A DNA stretch of 64,000 nt from Streptomyces sp. NBC_00569 (GCF_036345255.1 NZ_CP107783.1:7362001-7426000); one strand, 5' to 3'. Counted from the first letter of the stretch, positions 17,417-26,176 are shown. Numbers and translations are program-made. Notes: generated by a model not told the origin, from the sequence alone.

Positions 17417-17719
17417 GTGAACGACCGCATCGAAGCCGAGGACGCCGAGCCCTGCGAACCCACCCCGGCCGGACCCCTGTTCGTCCCCGTCCGGCCGGGA
17501 CCCGGGACCTGCGCGACCCGCCTCTTCCGCACCGCGCGCGGTGGCCGCACCGCCGTCGGCTTCACCAGCGAGCGCCTCCTCGTGGACGTGCTCGGCCCCG
17601 GCCAGCCGTGGATCAGGCTCGCCGAACCCGCCCTGCGGGCCCTCACGGGACCGGTGGGCGTCACCGAGCTCACCGTCGACCCGCGCCCGGCGGCGGCGTC
17701 CGCCGGCCACCGCGGCTGA
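17417..17719 (+). CDS. SAV_915-family small protein
   Basis: A 100-residue protein matching the Streptomyces SAV_915 family: VPVRPGPGTCATRLFRTARGGRTAVGFTSERLL then QPWIRLAEPALRAL, in pieces. It has an SseB-like fold of unknown role, with no signal peptide or membrane helix. The start is GTG with AGGAG five bases upstream. It lies 14 bases before the diaminopimelate decarboxylase gene, so the two form an operon; a tie to that enzyme is only suggested by position. Confidence 0.85.
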   Translation: MNDRIEAEDAEPCEPTPAGPLFVPVRPGPGTCATRLFRTARGGRTAVGFTSERLLVDVLGPGQPWIRLAEPALRALTGPVGVTELTVDPRPAAASAGHRG

Positions 17720-17733
17720 AGGGGGCCGTCGAC

Positions 17734-19074
17734 ATGGCCGTCACGACCGTAGCCACCGCCGTCCCGGCGCAGTCGCCCGACGATCTCTCCGTCTGGCCCG
17801 CCACCACCGTGCGGGGACCGCACGGCGACCCGACCGTCTCCGGGGTCGAACTTCCCGACGTGGCAGAGCAGTTCGGCACTCCCGTCTATGTGCTCGACGA
17901 GACGGACGTGCGGGAACGCTGCCGCGCCTACCGCAGCGCCTTCCCCGGCGCCGACGTCCTCTACGCGGCCAAGGCGTTCCTGTGCCGCGCGATGGTCCAC
18001 TGGGTCCACGAGGAGGGCCTCGGGCTCGACGTGTGCTCGGCCGGGGAGCTGGAACTCGCCGTCATCGCCGGCCTGCCGCCCGAGCGGATCGTCTTCCACG
18101 GCAACGCCAAGAGCCCCGAAGACCTGCGCGCGGCCCTGCGGCACGGCGTGGGGCGGATCGTCGTCGACTCGACCTCCGAGATAGCCCGCCTCGCGGCGTA
18201 CGTCCCCCGGGGTACCCGGCAGCGTGTCATGGCGCGCGTCGTGCCAGGTGTCGCCGCCGGCGGGCACGCCGCCATCCGCACCGGCACGGACGACCAGAAG
18301 TTCGGCCTGTCCATCGCCGACGGCTCCGCGATGCACGCCGTGACACGCCTCGTCGAGCAGCCGGGGCTCGAACTGACGGGGCTGCACTGCCACATCGGCT
18401 CGCAGATCGACACCGTGAAGCCGTACGTCGTCGCCGTACGGCACCTCGTCGGCCTGATGGCCCGAATCCGCGACCGGCACGGGATCACGCTGCCCGAGCT
18501 CGACATCGGCGGCGGCCACGCGGTCGCCCACCGGCCCGGCGAGCACCCGCTCGACGTGCCGGAGCTGGCCCGCCGCGTGCGCCGCGAACTCGCCGACGCC
18601 TGCGCCCAGTCGGACCTGCCCGTGCCGCGCCTCGCCGTCGAGCCGGGCCGCGCCGTCGTCGCCCGCGCGGGAGTGGTCCTGTACCGGGTGCTCGCCGTGA
18701 AGCGCACCGGCGCCCGCGTCTTCGTCGCCGTCGACGGAGGCATGAGCGACAACCCGCGGCCCGCGCTCTACGGCGTCCGCTACGCGCCCCGTCTCGTCGG
18801 CAGGCGCTCCACGGCGGCCACGCGCCCCGTCACGGTCGTCGGGCGGCACTGCGAGGCGGGCGACGTCCTCGCCTCGGACGTACCGCTGCCGGACGACGTA
18901 CGGCCCGGCGACCTCCTCGCCGTGCCCGTGGCGGGCGCCTATCACCTGTCGATGGCGTCCGGCTACAACCTGGTGGGACGGCCGCCCGTCGTCGCCGTGG
19001 CGGACGGACGGGCCAGGCTCCTGGTGCGCCGCGAGTCGGCGGAGGACCTCAGGAGCCGCGACATAGGGCTCTGA
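17734..19074 (+). CDS. lysA: Diaminopimelate decarboxylase
   Basis: A 446-residue fold-III PLP enzyme. The PLP lysine is in VLYAAKAF (K80). GLDVCSAGELELA, the HCHIGSQ histidine motif, the glycine loop LDIGGGHAV, EPGRAVVARAG and the C-terminal active-site GRHCEAGDVL are all present. It makes lysine from meso-diaminopimelate. The HAV after the glycine loop is less usual than GFG/GLG. Many streptomycetes carry a second lysA; this could be the secondary copy or act on a related substrate. It follows an SAV_915 gene and converges on the epimerase gene. Confidence 0.88.
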   Translation: MAVTTVATAVPAQSPDDLSVWPATTVRGPHGDPTVSGVELPDVAEQFGTPVYVLDETDVRERCRAYRSAFPGADVLYAAKAFLCRAMVHWVHEEGLGLDVCSAGELELAVIAGLPPERIVFHGNAKSPEDLRAALRHGVGRIVVDSTSEIARLAAYVPRGTRQRVMARVVPGVAAGGHAAIRTGTDDQKFGLSIADGSAMHAVTRLVEQPGLELTGLHCHIGSQIDTVKPYVVAVRHLVGLMARIRDRHGITLPELDIGGGHAVAHRPGEHPLDVPELARRVRRELADACAQSDLPVPRLAVEPGRAVVARAGVVLYRVLAVKRTGARVFVAVDGGMSDNPRPALYGVRYAPRLVGRRSTAATRPVTVVGRHCEAGDVLASDVPLPDDVRPGDLLAVPVAGAYHLSMASGYNLVGRPPVVAVADGRARLLVRRESAEDLRSRDIGL

Positions 19075-19083
19075 ACCGCGGCC

Positions 19084-19893
19084 TCAGTAAGGCCAGATGG
19101 GCGGGTTCGTCACGAAGTGCCCGCCCATCCGCGTGTGATCGGGGTTCTCCGGGTCCAGTTCGCCGAACTCGGCGAGCAGCTTCTCGGCGAACTGCTCCGA
19201 GTCGTCCTGCGGTTCGTAACCGAGCGCCCGCGCGGAGGACAGGTCCCACCACACGCGCGTGTTGTCGGACGAGCCGTAGACGACGGTGTGCCCGACGCCC
19301 TCGGCCCTGATCGCGGCGTCGAAGAGCCTCGCGCCGTCGCCCGGGCTCAGCCACACGGACATCATCCGTACGTTCGTCGGCTCCATGAAGCACGAGCCGA
19401 TGCGCACGGACACGGTCTCCTGGCCGAACTTGTCCCAGTAGAACTGCGCGAGGTCCTCGCCGAACGACTTCGACAGGCCGTAGTAGGTGTCGGGGCGGCG
19501 GAGCGTGTCGACGGGCACGCGGGGGTCGCCGTCCGCGGGGCGGGGTGTATAGCCGATCGCGTGGTTCGACGAGGCGAACACGATGCGGCGCACGCCTTCC
19601 TCGCGCGCGGCCTCGTAGAGGTTGTAGAGCCCTTCGATGTTCGCCTTGAGGATCTTGTCGAAGGTGGACTCCAGGGAGATGCCCGCGAGATGGACGATCG
19701 CGTCGACGCCGCGCACGGCCTCGCGCAGGGCGTCCCGGTCGGCGAGGTCGGCCGTGATCGCGTCCGGCTCGCCCTCGATCGGCCGGGCGTCGAGGGGGCG
19801 CAGCTCGTAGCCGTAGGCCGGAAGCAGTCCGCGCATCAGGGTGCCGAGGCCGCCGGCGGCTCCGGTGAGCAGGACGGTGCGGGGAGCGGGCAT
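19084..19893 (-). CDS. udh: NAD-dependent uronate dehydrogenase (SDR/epimerase family)
   Basis: A 269-residue extended short-chain dehydrogenase. It has the NAD motif TGAAGGLG (about 10-17) and the catalytic YYGLSKSFGED (YxxxK). The segments DAIVHLAGIS, NIEGLYNLYEAAREEG, IVFASSNHAIGY and GQETVSVRIGSCFMEP closely match characterised bacterial uronate dehydrogenases, which oxidise galacturonate or glucuronate to the aldaric acid lactone. CGAGGAG precedes the ATG. It diverges from kdgD, which acts later in the same oxidative uronate pathway; this supports the call. Confidence 0.85.
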   Translation of the reverse strand: MPAPRTVLLTGAAGGLGTLMRGLLPAYGYELRPLDARPIEGEPDAITADLADRDALREAVRGVDAIVHLAGISLESTFDKILKANIEGLYNLYEAAREEGVRRIVFASSNHAIGYTPRPADGDPRVPVDTLRRPDTYYGLSKSFGEDLAQFYWDKFGQETVSVRIGSCFMEPTNVRMMSVWLSPGDGARLFDAAIRAEGVGHTVVYGSSDNTRVWWDLSSARALGYEPQDDSEQFAEKLLAEFGELDPENPDHTRMGGHFVTNPPIWPY

Positions 19894-20123
19894 GCGGGAG
19901 TCTCCTCGAATAGTCAGCCAGATGGCCGCATTCATGCACGGCATTCACATCCGTGGACACGCTAAAGATTGCCGCCGGGCGGAGTCAAGTCTCCCGTGAA
20001 GGCTCGAAATCCGCTGCCGGGATGCGAGTTAGCGTGCTTGACCCACGCCCTGGGGGCGGATTAGCGTGAGCGTGTTCAGAAATATAGACGCAAATCAGAA
20101 CCGTGCACGCCAAGGGAGAGCCC
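19894..20123. promoter_or_regulatory. udh/kdgD divergent promoter with TTAGCGTG repeats
   Basis: The word TTAGCGTG occurs at 20029-20036 and 20061-20068 (32 bp apart, three turns) and inverted as CACGCTAA at 19958-19965. Three copies of an 8-mer in a 230-bp divergent promoter suggest an operator shared by both genes. No regulator gene is adjacent. Confidence 0.5.
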
Positions 20124-21074
20124 GTGACGTCAGCCCCTCTCGCCGCTCGACTCAGCATCCCCAGCGGGCCGCTGTTCTTCCCGGTCACCGCCTTCGGGCC
20201 CGACGGCACCCTCGACCTCGACACCTTCCGCACCCATGTGCGCCAGGGCGTCGAGGCCGGCGCCGCCGCGGTCTTCGCGTGCTGCGGCACGGGCGAGTTC
20301 CACGCCCTGACCCCCGAGGAGTTCCAGGCGTGCGTGGCCGCGGCCGTCGAGGAGACCGCGGGGCGGGTGCCGGTCGTCGCGGGCGCCGGGTACGGCACGG
20401 CCCTCGCCGTGCGCTACGCGCGTCTCGCCGAGGAAGCAGGAGCCGACGGGCTCCTCGCGATGCCGCCCTATCTCGTGGTCGCCGGCCAGGAAGGTCTGCT
20501 GCGCCACTACTCGGAGCTGGCCGACGCGACCTCCCTGGAGGTCATCGTCTACCAGCGCGACAACGCGGTGTTCACGCCCGCGACCGTCGTCGCGCTCGCC
20601 CGGCACCCCAAGATCCTCGGCCTCAAGGACGGCCTCGGCGACCTCGACCTCCTCCAGCGCACCATCAGCGCCGTACGCGCCGAGGGACTCACCGACTTCC
20701 TCTACTTCAACGGCCTGCCCACCGCCGAACTCACCGGACTCGCCTACCGCGGCATCGGCGTCGGTCTCTACTCGTCCGCCGTGTTCTGCTTCGCGCCCGA
20801 CATCGCCCTCGCCTTCCACACGGCCCTGCGCACCGGCGACGACGCCACCGCCAACCGCCTCCTCGACGGCTTCTACCGGCCACTCGTCGAACTCCGCAAC
20901 GAGGGCCGCGGCTACGCCGTCTCCCTCGTCAAGGCCGGCGTCCGGCTCACCGGCCTCGACGTCGGCGAGGTCCGCCCGCCCCTGCACGAGCCCGCCGACG
21001 AGCACGTCAAGCGGCTCGCCGGCATCGTCGAGCGCGGCCGCGCGCTCCTGGCGGAGACGGGGGGCCGGGCGTGA
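20124..21074 (+). CDS. kdgD: 5-dehydro-4-deoxyglucarate dehydratase
   Basis: A 316-residue class I aldolase-fold enzyme of the DapA superfamily. It dehydrates and decarboxylates 5-dehydro-4-deoxyglucarate to 2,5-dioxopentanoate. Motifs: FFPVTAFGPDGTLD, CCGTGEFHALTPEE (the glucarate-type loop), the Tyr of IVYQRDNA, and the Schiff-base lysine in GLKDGLGD (K168). The start is GTG at 20124 with GGGAGAG upstream; an in-frame GTG at 20103 is less likely. Its stop overlaps the next gene's GTG. With Udh it supplies the substrate for the aldehyde dehydrogenase at 32188. Confidence 0.93.
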   Translation: MTSAPLAARLSIPSGPLFFPVTAFGPDGTLDLDTFRTHVRQGVEAGAAAVFACCGTGEFHALTPEEFQACVAAAVEETAGRVPVVAGAGYGTALAVRYARLAEEAGADGLLAMPPYLVVAGQEGLLRHYSELADATSLEVIVYQRDNAVFTPATVVALARHPKILGLKDGLGDLDLLQRTISAVRAEGLTDFLYFNGLPTAELTGLAYRGIGVGLYSSAVFCFAPDIALAFHTALRTGDDATANRLLDGFYRPLVELRNEGRGYAVSLVKAGVRLTGLDVGEVRPPLHEPADEHVKRLAGIVERGRALLAETGGRA

Positions 21075-22234
21075 GGGCATCCGCCTTCGTCTACCCCTGG
21101 GACGTCAACGGCGACCCCGAAGCCGCCGGCCGCATCGCCGGCCTCGGCGTCCAGCAGGTCACCCTGGCCTCTGCCTACCACTCCACCCGCGCCCTGACGC
21201 CCCGTCACCCGAGCCACCGCGTCGTCACGGCCGAACACGCCGCGGTCCTCTACCCGCCCGGCGACCGCTGGCGGGGCCGGGACCTGCGGCCGTACGAGGC
21301 GGGGGACTGGGCCCCCGGAGACGCCTTCGGGCAGGCCGCCGAGGCACTCGCCGACGCCGGGCTCGACGTCCACACCTGGGTCGTCCTCGCCCACAACTCC
21401 CGCCTGGGCGCGGAACGTCCGGACACCTCCGTCGTCAACGCCTACGGCGACCGCTACCCGTGGGCCCCCTGCATCGCACAGCCCGCCACGCGCGCGTACC
21501 TCGTCGACCTGGCGGCGGAGGCGGCCGTGCGGCCCGGCGCGCAGGGCACCGAACTCGAATCCCTCGGCTGGTACGGGCTCGCGCATCTGCACGCCCACGA
21601 CAAGACGGCGGGCGTCGGTCTGGGGGAAGCGGGCCAGTACCTGATGTCGCTCTGCTTCTGCCCGTCGTGCCGCGACGGATACGGCCGACAGGGGCTGGAC
21701 GCCGACGAGCTGGCGGCCGACGTCCGGCGCGCCCTCGAACCCCTGTGGCGCGGCTACGGCACTGCGGACGCCGGCTGGGCGGCAGTGGAGAAGCTGCTCG
21801 GGGCGCGCGCGGCGGCGGGCACGCGCGCGTGGCGCGACGGCGTCGCCCGTGGCCTCCAGGAGGACGCCGTCGCCGCGGTCCGTGCGCAGGCCCCGGACGG
21901 TTTCCGGATCCTGCTGCACGCCGATCCGGAGTCGTACCACTGCGGCGCGAACGCGGGCGTGGACCCGGCGCACATCCTCGCGGTCGCGGACGGCGTGGTC
22001 GTCCCGTGCACGGGTGGCGCGGAGCTGGCAGCCCCCTTCGCCGCTCAGGGCAGGGGAGTGGTGGCGGCCAACCTCACCGTGGTCGCCGGGATGGGGGGCA
22101 GCCCCCGCACGCTCGCCGCCGACGCCCGGCGCGCCGCCGGACTCGGCGCCACCGAACTGCGGCTCTATCACGCGGGCTTGGCGTCGGACAGCGACCTGGA
22201 ACTGATCGCGGAGGCCCTGTCGGACCTCGCCTGA
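21071..22234 (+). CDS. Uncharacterised protein coupled to kdgD, possible TIM-barrel
   Basis: I do not recognise this 387-residue protein by name. It starts on a GTG that overlaps the kdgD stop (GTGA), so it is translationally coupled. It has no signal peptide. Alternating strand and helix motifs suggest a TIM-barrel resembling glycoside-hydrolase-like families: FVYPWDVNG (7-15), VHTWVVLAHNS (100-110), ELESLGWYGLAHLHAHDK (161-178) and a CFCPSC cluster (195-200). The conserved-looking acids E161 and E163 and the His residues are candidate catalytic or metal residues. A role in uronate or oligouronide metabolism is inferred from the operon only. Confidence 0.8.
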   Translation: MRASAFVYPWDVNGDPEAAGRIAGLGVQQVTLASAYHSTRALTPRHPSHRVVTAEHAAVLYPPGDRWRGRDLRPYEAGDWAPGDAFGQAAEALADAGLDVHTWVVLAHNSRLGAERPDTSVVNAYGDRYPWAPCIAQPATRAYLVDLAAEAAVRPGAQGTELESLGWYGLAHLHAHDKTAGVGLGEAGQYLMSLCFCPSCRDGYGRQGLDADELAADVRRALEPLWRGYGTADAGWAAVEKLLGARAAAGTRAWRDGVARGLQEDAVAAVRAQAPDGFRILLHADPESYHCGANAGVDPAHILAVADGVVVPCTGGAELAAPFAAQGRGVVAANLTVVAGMGGSPRTLAADARRAAGLGATELRLYHAGLASDSDLELIAEALSDLA

Positions 22235-22288
22235 AAGCGGTTACCATCCGCGCACCACAATCGACGCTTCCTACGGAGGGGACACGAG

Positions 22289-23680
22289 GTGCGCGTGCGT
22301 AACCAGGGGCGGGGTCAGGGTCGCGGACAGGTTCGGAGCCGAGGGGCAGCGCTGCTGTGTGCGGGGGTGATGGCGGGCGCGGCGGTGCTCGGCGGGACGG
22401 TGCCCGCGGCGGCGGCGCAGGGAGACGTGGCCGGTGCCGTCGTCCAACAGGAGGACATTCAGGCGCAGTTGGCGGCCATCCCGGGCATGTCGGTCGTCTC
22501 GGTGACCGACAAGGAGGGCTACCCCTTCTACACGCTCACGTACGCGCAGCCGGTGGACCACAGCAACCCCGGGGCCGGCACGTTCACGCAGCGCCTCACG
22601 CTCTGGCACAAGGCGGCCGCCAAGCCCACCGTCTTCTACACCGGCGGCTACACCCTCTCCTCCAGCACCCGAGAGATCACCAAGCTGCTCGACGCCAACC
22701 AGGTCTCCATCGAGCACCGCTACTTCGCCGAGTCCCGCCCCAAGGGCGCGGCGGGCGACGACTGGTCCAAGCTCACGGTCTGGCAGGAGTCCAGCGACGA
22801 GCACCGCGTCACGCAGGCCCTGCGCGCCGTCGAGAAGGGCAAGTGGCTCGGCACGGGCGGCAGCAAGGGCGGCATGACCGCCACGTTCCACGAGCGCTTC
22901 TACCCGAAGGACCTCGACGCCGTCGTCGCGTTCGTCGCCCCGAACGACGCCGACAACAAAGACGACAGTGGCTACGAGAACTTCTTCAGGACGGTCGGCA
23001 CGCCCGAGTGCCGGGCCGCCCTGAACGCCGTACAGCGGGAGATGCTGGTGCGCCGCGACGCCCTCATCCCCAAGTTCGAGGCCGACGCGGCGGCGGCCGG
23101 TGACACGTTCGAGGAGACCCTCGGAACCACCGACAGAGCCTATGAGTTCGCCGTGCTCGACCAGGTGTGGAACTTCTGGCAGAGCGGCACGATCGACGAC
23201 TGCCCGACCGTGCCCGACGCCAAGAAGGCCACCGACGACGAGCTCTACGCCTGGTCGAAGGGGCACGGCTTCAGCGTCTACCAGGACGAGACCCTCGGCA
23301 CGAACGGCACCGGGCCCTACTACCGGCAGGCCGCCACCCAACTCGGCTGGGCCGACCTCAAGTTCAAGCACCTCAAGGACGTCCGCCACTACCCGGACAT
23401 CTACCAGCCCAACTCGGTTCTGCCCGCCGCGATGCGCGGCACGTACGACGGCTCCGCGATCTCCGGCGTCGACAAGTGGGTCAGGACGCGGGGCGAGCGG
23501 ATGATGTTCGTGTACGGGCAGAACGACCCGTGGAGCGCCGAGAAGTTCACTCCGAGCAGGCACGACTCGTACCGCTACGTCGTGCCAGGCTCCAACCACG
23601 GCGCGTCCATCGCCAAGCTGCCCGCGGACGAGCAGGGCGAGGCCGTCGCCACCGTCAAGCGCTGGGCCGGCGTGCAGTAG
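22289..23680 (+). CDS. Secreted S28-family tripeptidyl aminopeptidase
   Basis: A 463-residue exported serine peptidase. A signal peptide of about 43 residues ends AAA. The N-terminal region includes LTYAQPVDHSNPGAGTF and IEHRYFAESRP, then the nucleophile GTGGSKGG (S192), the Asp in YGQNDPWS and the His in GSNHGAS. These are the alpha/beta-hydrolase triad features of the PS-10/S28 family, which removes tripeptides or acts after proline. The start is GTG with GGAGGGG upstream. Its 3' end overlaps the converging MFS gene by 26 bp. Confidence 0.92.
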   Translation: MRVRNQGRGQGRGQVRSRGAALLCAGVMAGAAVLGGTVPAAAAQGDVAGAVVQQEDIQAQLAAIPGMSVVSVTDKEGYPFYTLTYAQPVDHSNPGAGTFTQRLTLWHKAAAKPTVFYTGGYTLSSSTREITKLLDANQVSIEHRYFAESRPKGAAGDDWSKLTVWQESSDEHRVTQALRAVEKGKWLGTGGSKGGMTATFHERFYPKDLDAVVAFVAPNDADNKDDSGYENFFRTVGTPECRAALNAVQREMLVRRDALIPKFEADAAAAGDTFEETLGTTDRAYEFAVLDQVWNFWQSGTIDDCPTVPDAKKATDDELYAWSKGHGFSVYQDETLGTNGTGPYYRQAATQLGWADLKFKHLKDVRHYPDIYQPNSVLPAAMRGTYDGSAISGVDKWVRTRGERMMFVYGQNDPWSAEKFTPSRHDSYRYVVPGSNHGASIAKLPADEQGEAVATVKRWAGVQ

Positions 23681-25109
23681 CGCACGCGACCGCGAGTCCG
23701 GCCGCGCCGAGCAGCGGCAGCAGGACGCGGTGGTCCACGACCGCGATGAGGCCCGCGCCCATCGCGAGGGCCACCGCGTTCGGCGCGAACATCAGCGTGT
23801 GCGCGGTCGCCACGGCGCGGCCGACGAGCGCGTGCGGGGTCTCGCGCTGGACCGCGGTGAGCGCCGCGATCAGCACGCAGGGCAGGCCCATGCCGATCGC
23901 GGCGCTGCACCCGAGCGCCACCGCGTCGTACGGCAGCGCACGCAGGCCCGCGCCCACCGCGAACAGGGCGATGCCCGCCGCCGCGAACCGGCGCTCGCCG
24001 AGCCGCCGCAGCAGCCCACCCGCGGCGAGCCCGGCCACGACCGAACCGGCGCCCTGCACGGCGTACAGGACGCCCGCGTACGAGGGGGAGCGGCCGAGGC
24101 CACCGTCGACGACCGCGTAGAGCGCGGCGCCGTTCAGGCCCGCCAGGAGCATGGTGGCCGCGGCGGCAAGGACGAGGGGGCGCAGCCGCTCCTGCCGCCA
24201 CAGCGCGCGCACGCCCTCCGCGGAGCGGAACCACACCCCCGCGGCCCGGCGGTCAGGCACGGACTCCCGGACCCGGAGCCGCGCGTACAGCCCGGCCGCG
24301 GCGGCAAGGAGGAGGGGGCGCAGCCGCTCCTGCCGCCACAGCGCGCGCACGCCCTCCGCGGAGCGGAACCACACCCCCGCGGCCCGGCGGTCAGGCACGG
24401 ACTCCCGGACCCGGAGCCGCGCGTACAGCCCGGCCGCGGCGGCAAGGACGAGGGGGCGCAGCCGCTCCTGCCGCCACAGCGCGCGCACGCCCTCCGCGGT
24501 GCGGAACCACACCCCCGCGGCCCGGCGGTCAGGCACGGACTCCCGGATCCGGAGCCGCGCGTACAGCCCGGCCGCGGCGGCGAAGGTCGCGGCGTCGAGC
24601 AGGGCCACGCCCGCGCCCCCGTACACCGCGAAGAGGCCCGCCCCCGCGAGCGGCGCGACCAGTTTCATGCCCTCGTCGGCCGTCGTCCGCAGCCCGTTGA
24701 AGTCACCGAGCGACTGCCTGCCGACGACGGCCGGTACAAGGGCGGCCTCGGCCGCGTCGGTGACGACGCCGCACGCCCCGTACGCCACGAGGACCGCGAA
24801 CAGGATCCACAGGCTCCCGGCGGAGTCGACGGCCATCAGCGACAGGAGCAGCAGCCCGAGGCCCAGATTCACGGCGACGAGGAGCGGCCGTCGCCGGGTG
24901 CGGTCGGCGACCGTGCCGAGCAGGGGCCCGGCGAGCGCGGGCGCCCACAGCGCGAACGCGCACAGCGCGGCGAGGCTGTCCGAGCCGGTCAGATCCTTCA
25001 CCCAGATCCCGGCGGCCAGCCACATGGCGGAGGTCCCGAACCCGGAGACGACGATGGCGGCCAGGAGAAGCCGGAAGCCGCCCCGTGTGGCGGTAGAAGT
25101 GGACGTCAT
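23655..25109 (-). CDS. MFS transporter with internally triplicated central segment
   Basis: A 484-residue major facilitator of the MFS_3 (enterobactin exporter-like) type. It has six helices, the TVADRTRRRPLL loop between helices 2 and 3, then six more helices from about residue 319. Residues 181-226, 227-272 and 273-318 are three near-identical copies of one 46-residue unit. The unit runs from the end of helix 6 (GLYARLR) through the cytoplasmic loop to the start of helix 7 (RPLVLAAAA). Removing two copies gives 392 residues, normal for the family. The frame is intact throughout. The substrate is unknown. It overlaps the S28 gene tail to tail. Confidence 0.9.
   Translation of the reverse strand: MTSTSTATRGGFRLLLAAIVVSGFGTSAMWLAAGIWVKDLTGSDSLAALCAFALWAPALAGPLLGTVADRTRRRPLLVAVNLGLGLLLLSLMAVDSAGSLWILFAVLVAYGACGVVTDAAEAALVPAVVGRQSLGDFNGLRTTADEGMKLVAPLAGAGLFAVYGGAGVALLDAATFAAAAGLYARLRIRESVPDRRAAGVWFRTAEGVRALWRQERLRPLVLAAAAGLYARLRVRESVPDRRAAGVWFRSAEGVRALWRQERLRPLLLAAAAGLYARLRVRESVPDRRAAGVWFRSAEGVRALWRQERLRPLVLAAAATMLLAGLNGAALYAVVDGGLGRSPSYAGVLYAVQGAGSVVAGLAAGGLLRRLGERRFAAAGIALFAVGAGLRALPYDAVALGCSAAIGMGLPCVLIAALTAVQRETPHALVGRAVATAHTLMFAPNAVALAMGAGLIAVVDHRVLLPLLGAAGLAVACATARRPSA
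24163..24576. repeat. Three exact-length 138-bp tandem repeats inside MFS gene
   Basis: Units are 24163-24300, 24301-24438 and 24439-24576. Unit 2 differs from unit 1 by one base, and unit 3 from unit 1 by two bases. The period, 138 bp, equals 46 codons, so the reading frame is preserved. The near-identity shows recent amplification, or possibly an assembly artefact. Confidence 0.97.
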
Positions 25110-25253
25110 GCCAGGTCATCGCGGCCCTAAGGCCCCCGGCGCGGGATCGGGAGGATGCCGTAGGCAGGCACGGCGATGAATTCCGGGCGGTGCCGGGGTC
25201 TACAGGTGAGTACGCAACGCGAGCCCTGACCACGAGTGGACCAAGGAGCCGAC

Positions 25254-25862
25254 ATGACCGACACGACCGACCGGACGGCGCAGCAGATGGTGGACTTCGG
25301 CCCGCAGACGCGGATCGTGGCGCGCCTCGCGGACGGCGTGGGCGAGGACCAGCTGGACCTGGCGACCCCGTGCCCGGAGTACGCGGTGCACAACCTGCTG
25401 GGGCACATCCTCGGCCTGACCGTCGCCTTCGGCGACGCGGGACGCAAGAACCTGGGGCCGACGACGGACACGAGCCCCACGACGTCGCTGCCCGACATCA
25501 GCGACGGCTGGCGTGAGGCGCTGGCCAAGGCGCTCGACGAACTCGCGGAGGTCTGGCGCGACCCGGCGGCCTGGCAGGGGATGACCCGGGCGGGCGGGGT
25601 CGACCTGCCCGGAGCGGTGGCCGCGACGGTCGCCCTGGACGAACTCGTCGTGCACAGCTGGGACCTGGCGAGGGCCACGGGTCAGGAGTACGCCCCCGAC
25701 GAGGCCGCGCTGCAAGCCGCCCACGCCTTCCTGCTCCAGTCCGCCGAGGGCCCACGCCCCGACATCTTCGGCCCGGTGGTCCGGGTGGAGGACTCCGCGA
25801 CCCTGCTCGACCGGTCGGTGGGCCTGAGCGGCCGGGACCCGGGCTGGAAGCCGGATGCCTGA
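25254..25862 (+). CDS. TIGR03086-family DinB-like metal-binding protein
   Basis: A 202-residue protein of the mycothiol maleylpyruvate isomerase N-terminal/DinB fold, TIGR03086 family. It shows LATPCPEYAVHNLLGHILG (first metal His in NLLGHI) and LDELVVHSWDLARATGQ (second His in VVHSWDLA). These are the helical-bundle divalent-metal positions. Such proteins are thought to be thiol-dependent transferases using mycothiol, but most members are uncharacterised. AAGGAG lies 7 bases before the ATG. Confidence 0.9.
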   Translation: MTDTTDRTAQQMVDFGPQTRIVARLADGVGEDQLDLATPCPEYAVHNLLGHILGLTVAFGDAGRKNLGPTTDTSPTTSLPDISDGWREALAKALDELAEVWRDPAAWQGMTRAGGVDLPGAVAATVALDELVVHSWDLARATGQEYAPDEAALQAAHAFLLQSAEGPRPDIFGPVVRVEDSATLLDRSVGLSGRDPGWKPDA

Positions 25863-25864
25863 GG

Positions 25865-26176
25865 TCAGTTGAGATGCCACAGGGCGTACGAGGCGGCCAG
25901 CAGGACGAGCCCGGCGAACGCCGTGCAGGCACCCAGGAAGCGGAGATATCCGGTTGTGGCGAAGATGGTGGGCGACCCGTCGAGCCGGCCCATCGCCGCC
26001 CAGGTGTCCGCGTTCTTCCGCCGGATGCGCTCGGACCGCCGGGTGGTGATCCCCCGCACGTCGAACGCCCAATTCACGCCGCACCACAGGGCGACGAGCC
26101 CTCCGAGGACGAAGACGGCAAGAAGCACGGGCGAGGGCGCGTGGACCCCGGAGGCGAAGGTGAGGGCTGAGGTCAT
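25865..26176 (-). CDS. Small membrane protein, two helices
   Basis: A protein of about 103 residues (107 if translation starts at 26188). Two hydrophobic segments, PVLLAVFVLGGLVALWCGV near the N-terminus and GACTAFAGLVLLAASYALW at the C-terminus, flank a basic cytoplasmic loop (RRSERIRRKNADTW). GGAAAAGG is well placed for the inner ATG, so 26176 is preferred. No family recognised. It ends two bases from the stop of the converging TIGR03086 gene. Confidence 0.75.
   Translation of the reverse strand: MTSALTFASGVHAPSPVLLAVFVLGGLVALWCGVNWAFDVRGITTRRSERIRRKNADTWAAMGRLDGSPTIFATTGYLRFLGACTAFAGLVLLAASYALWHLN

Noticed and set aside
24163..24576. CRISPR-like or satellite repeat array
   Set aside because: The units are coding, contiguous and in frame within an MFS gene, with no spacers and no cas genes nearby.
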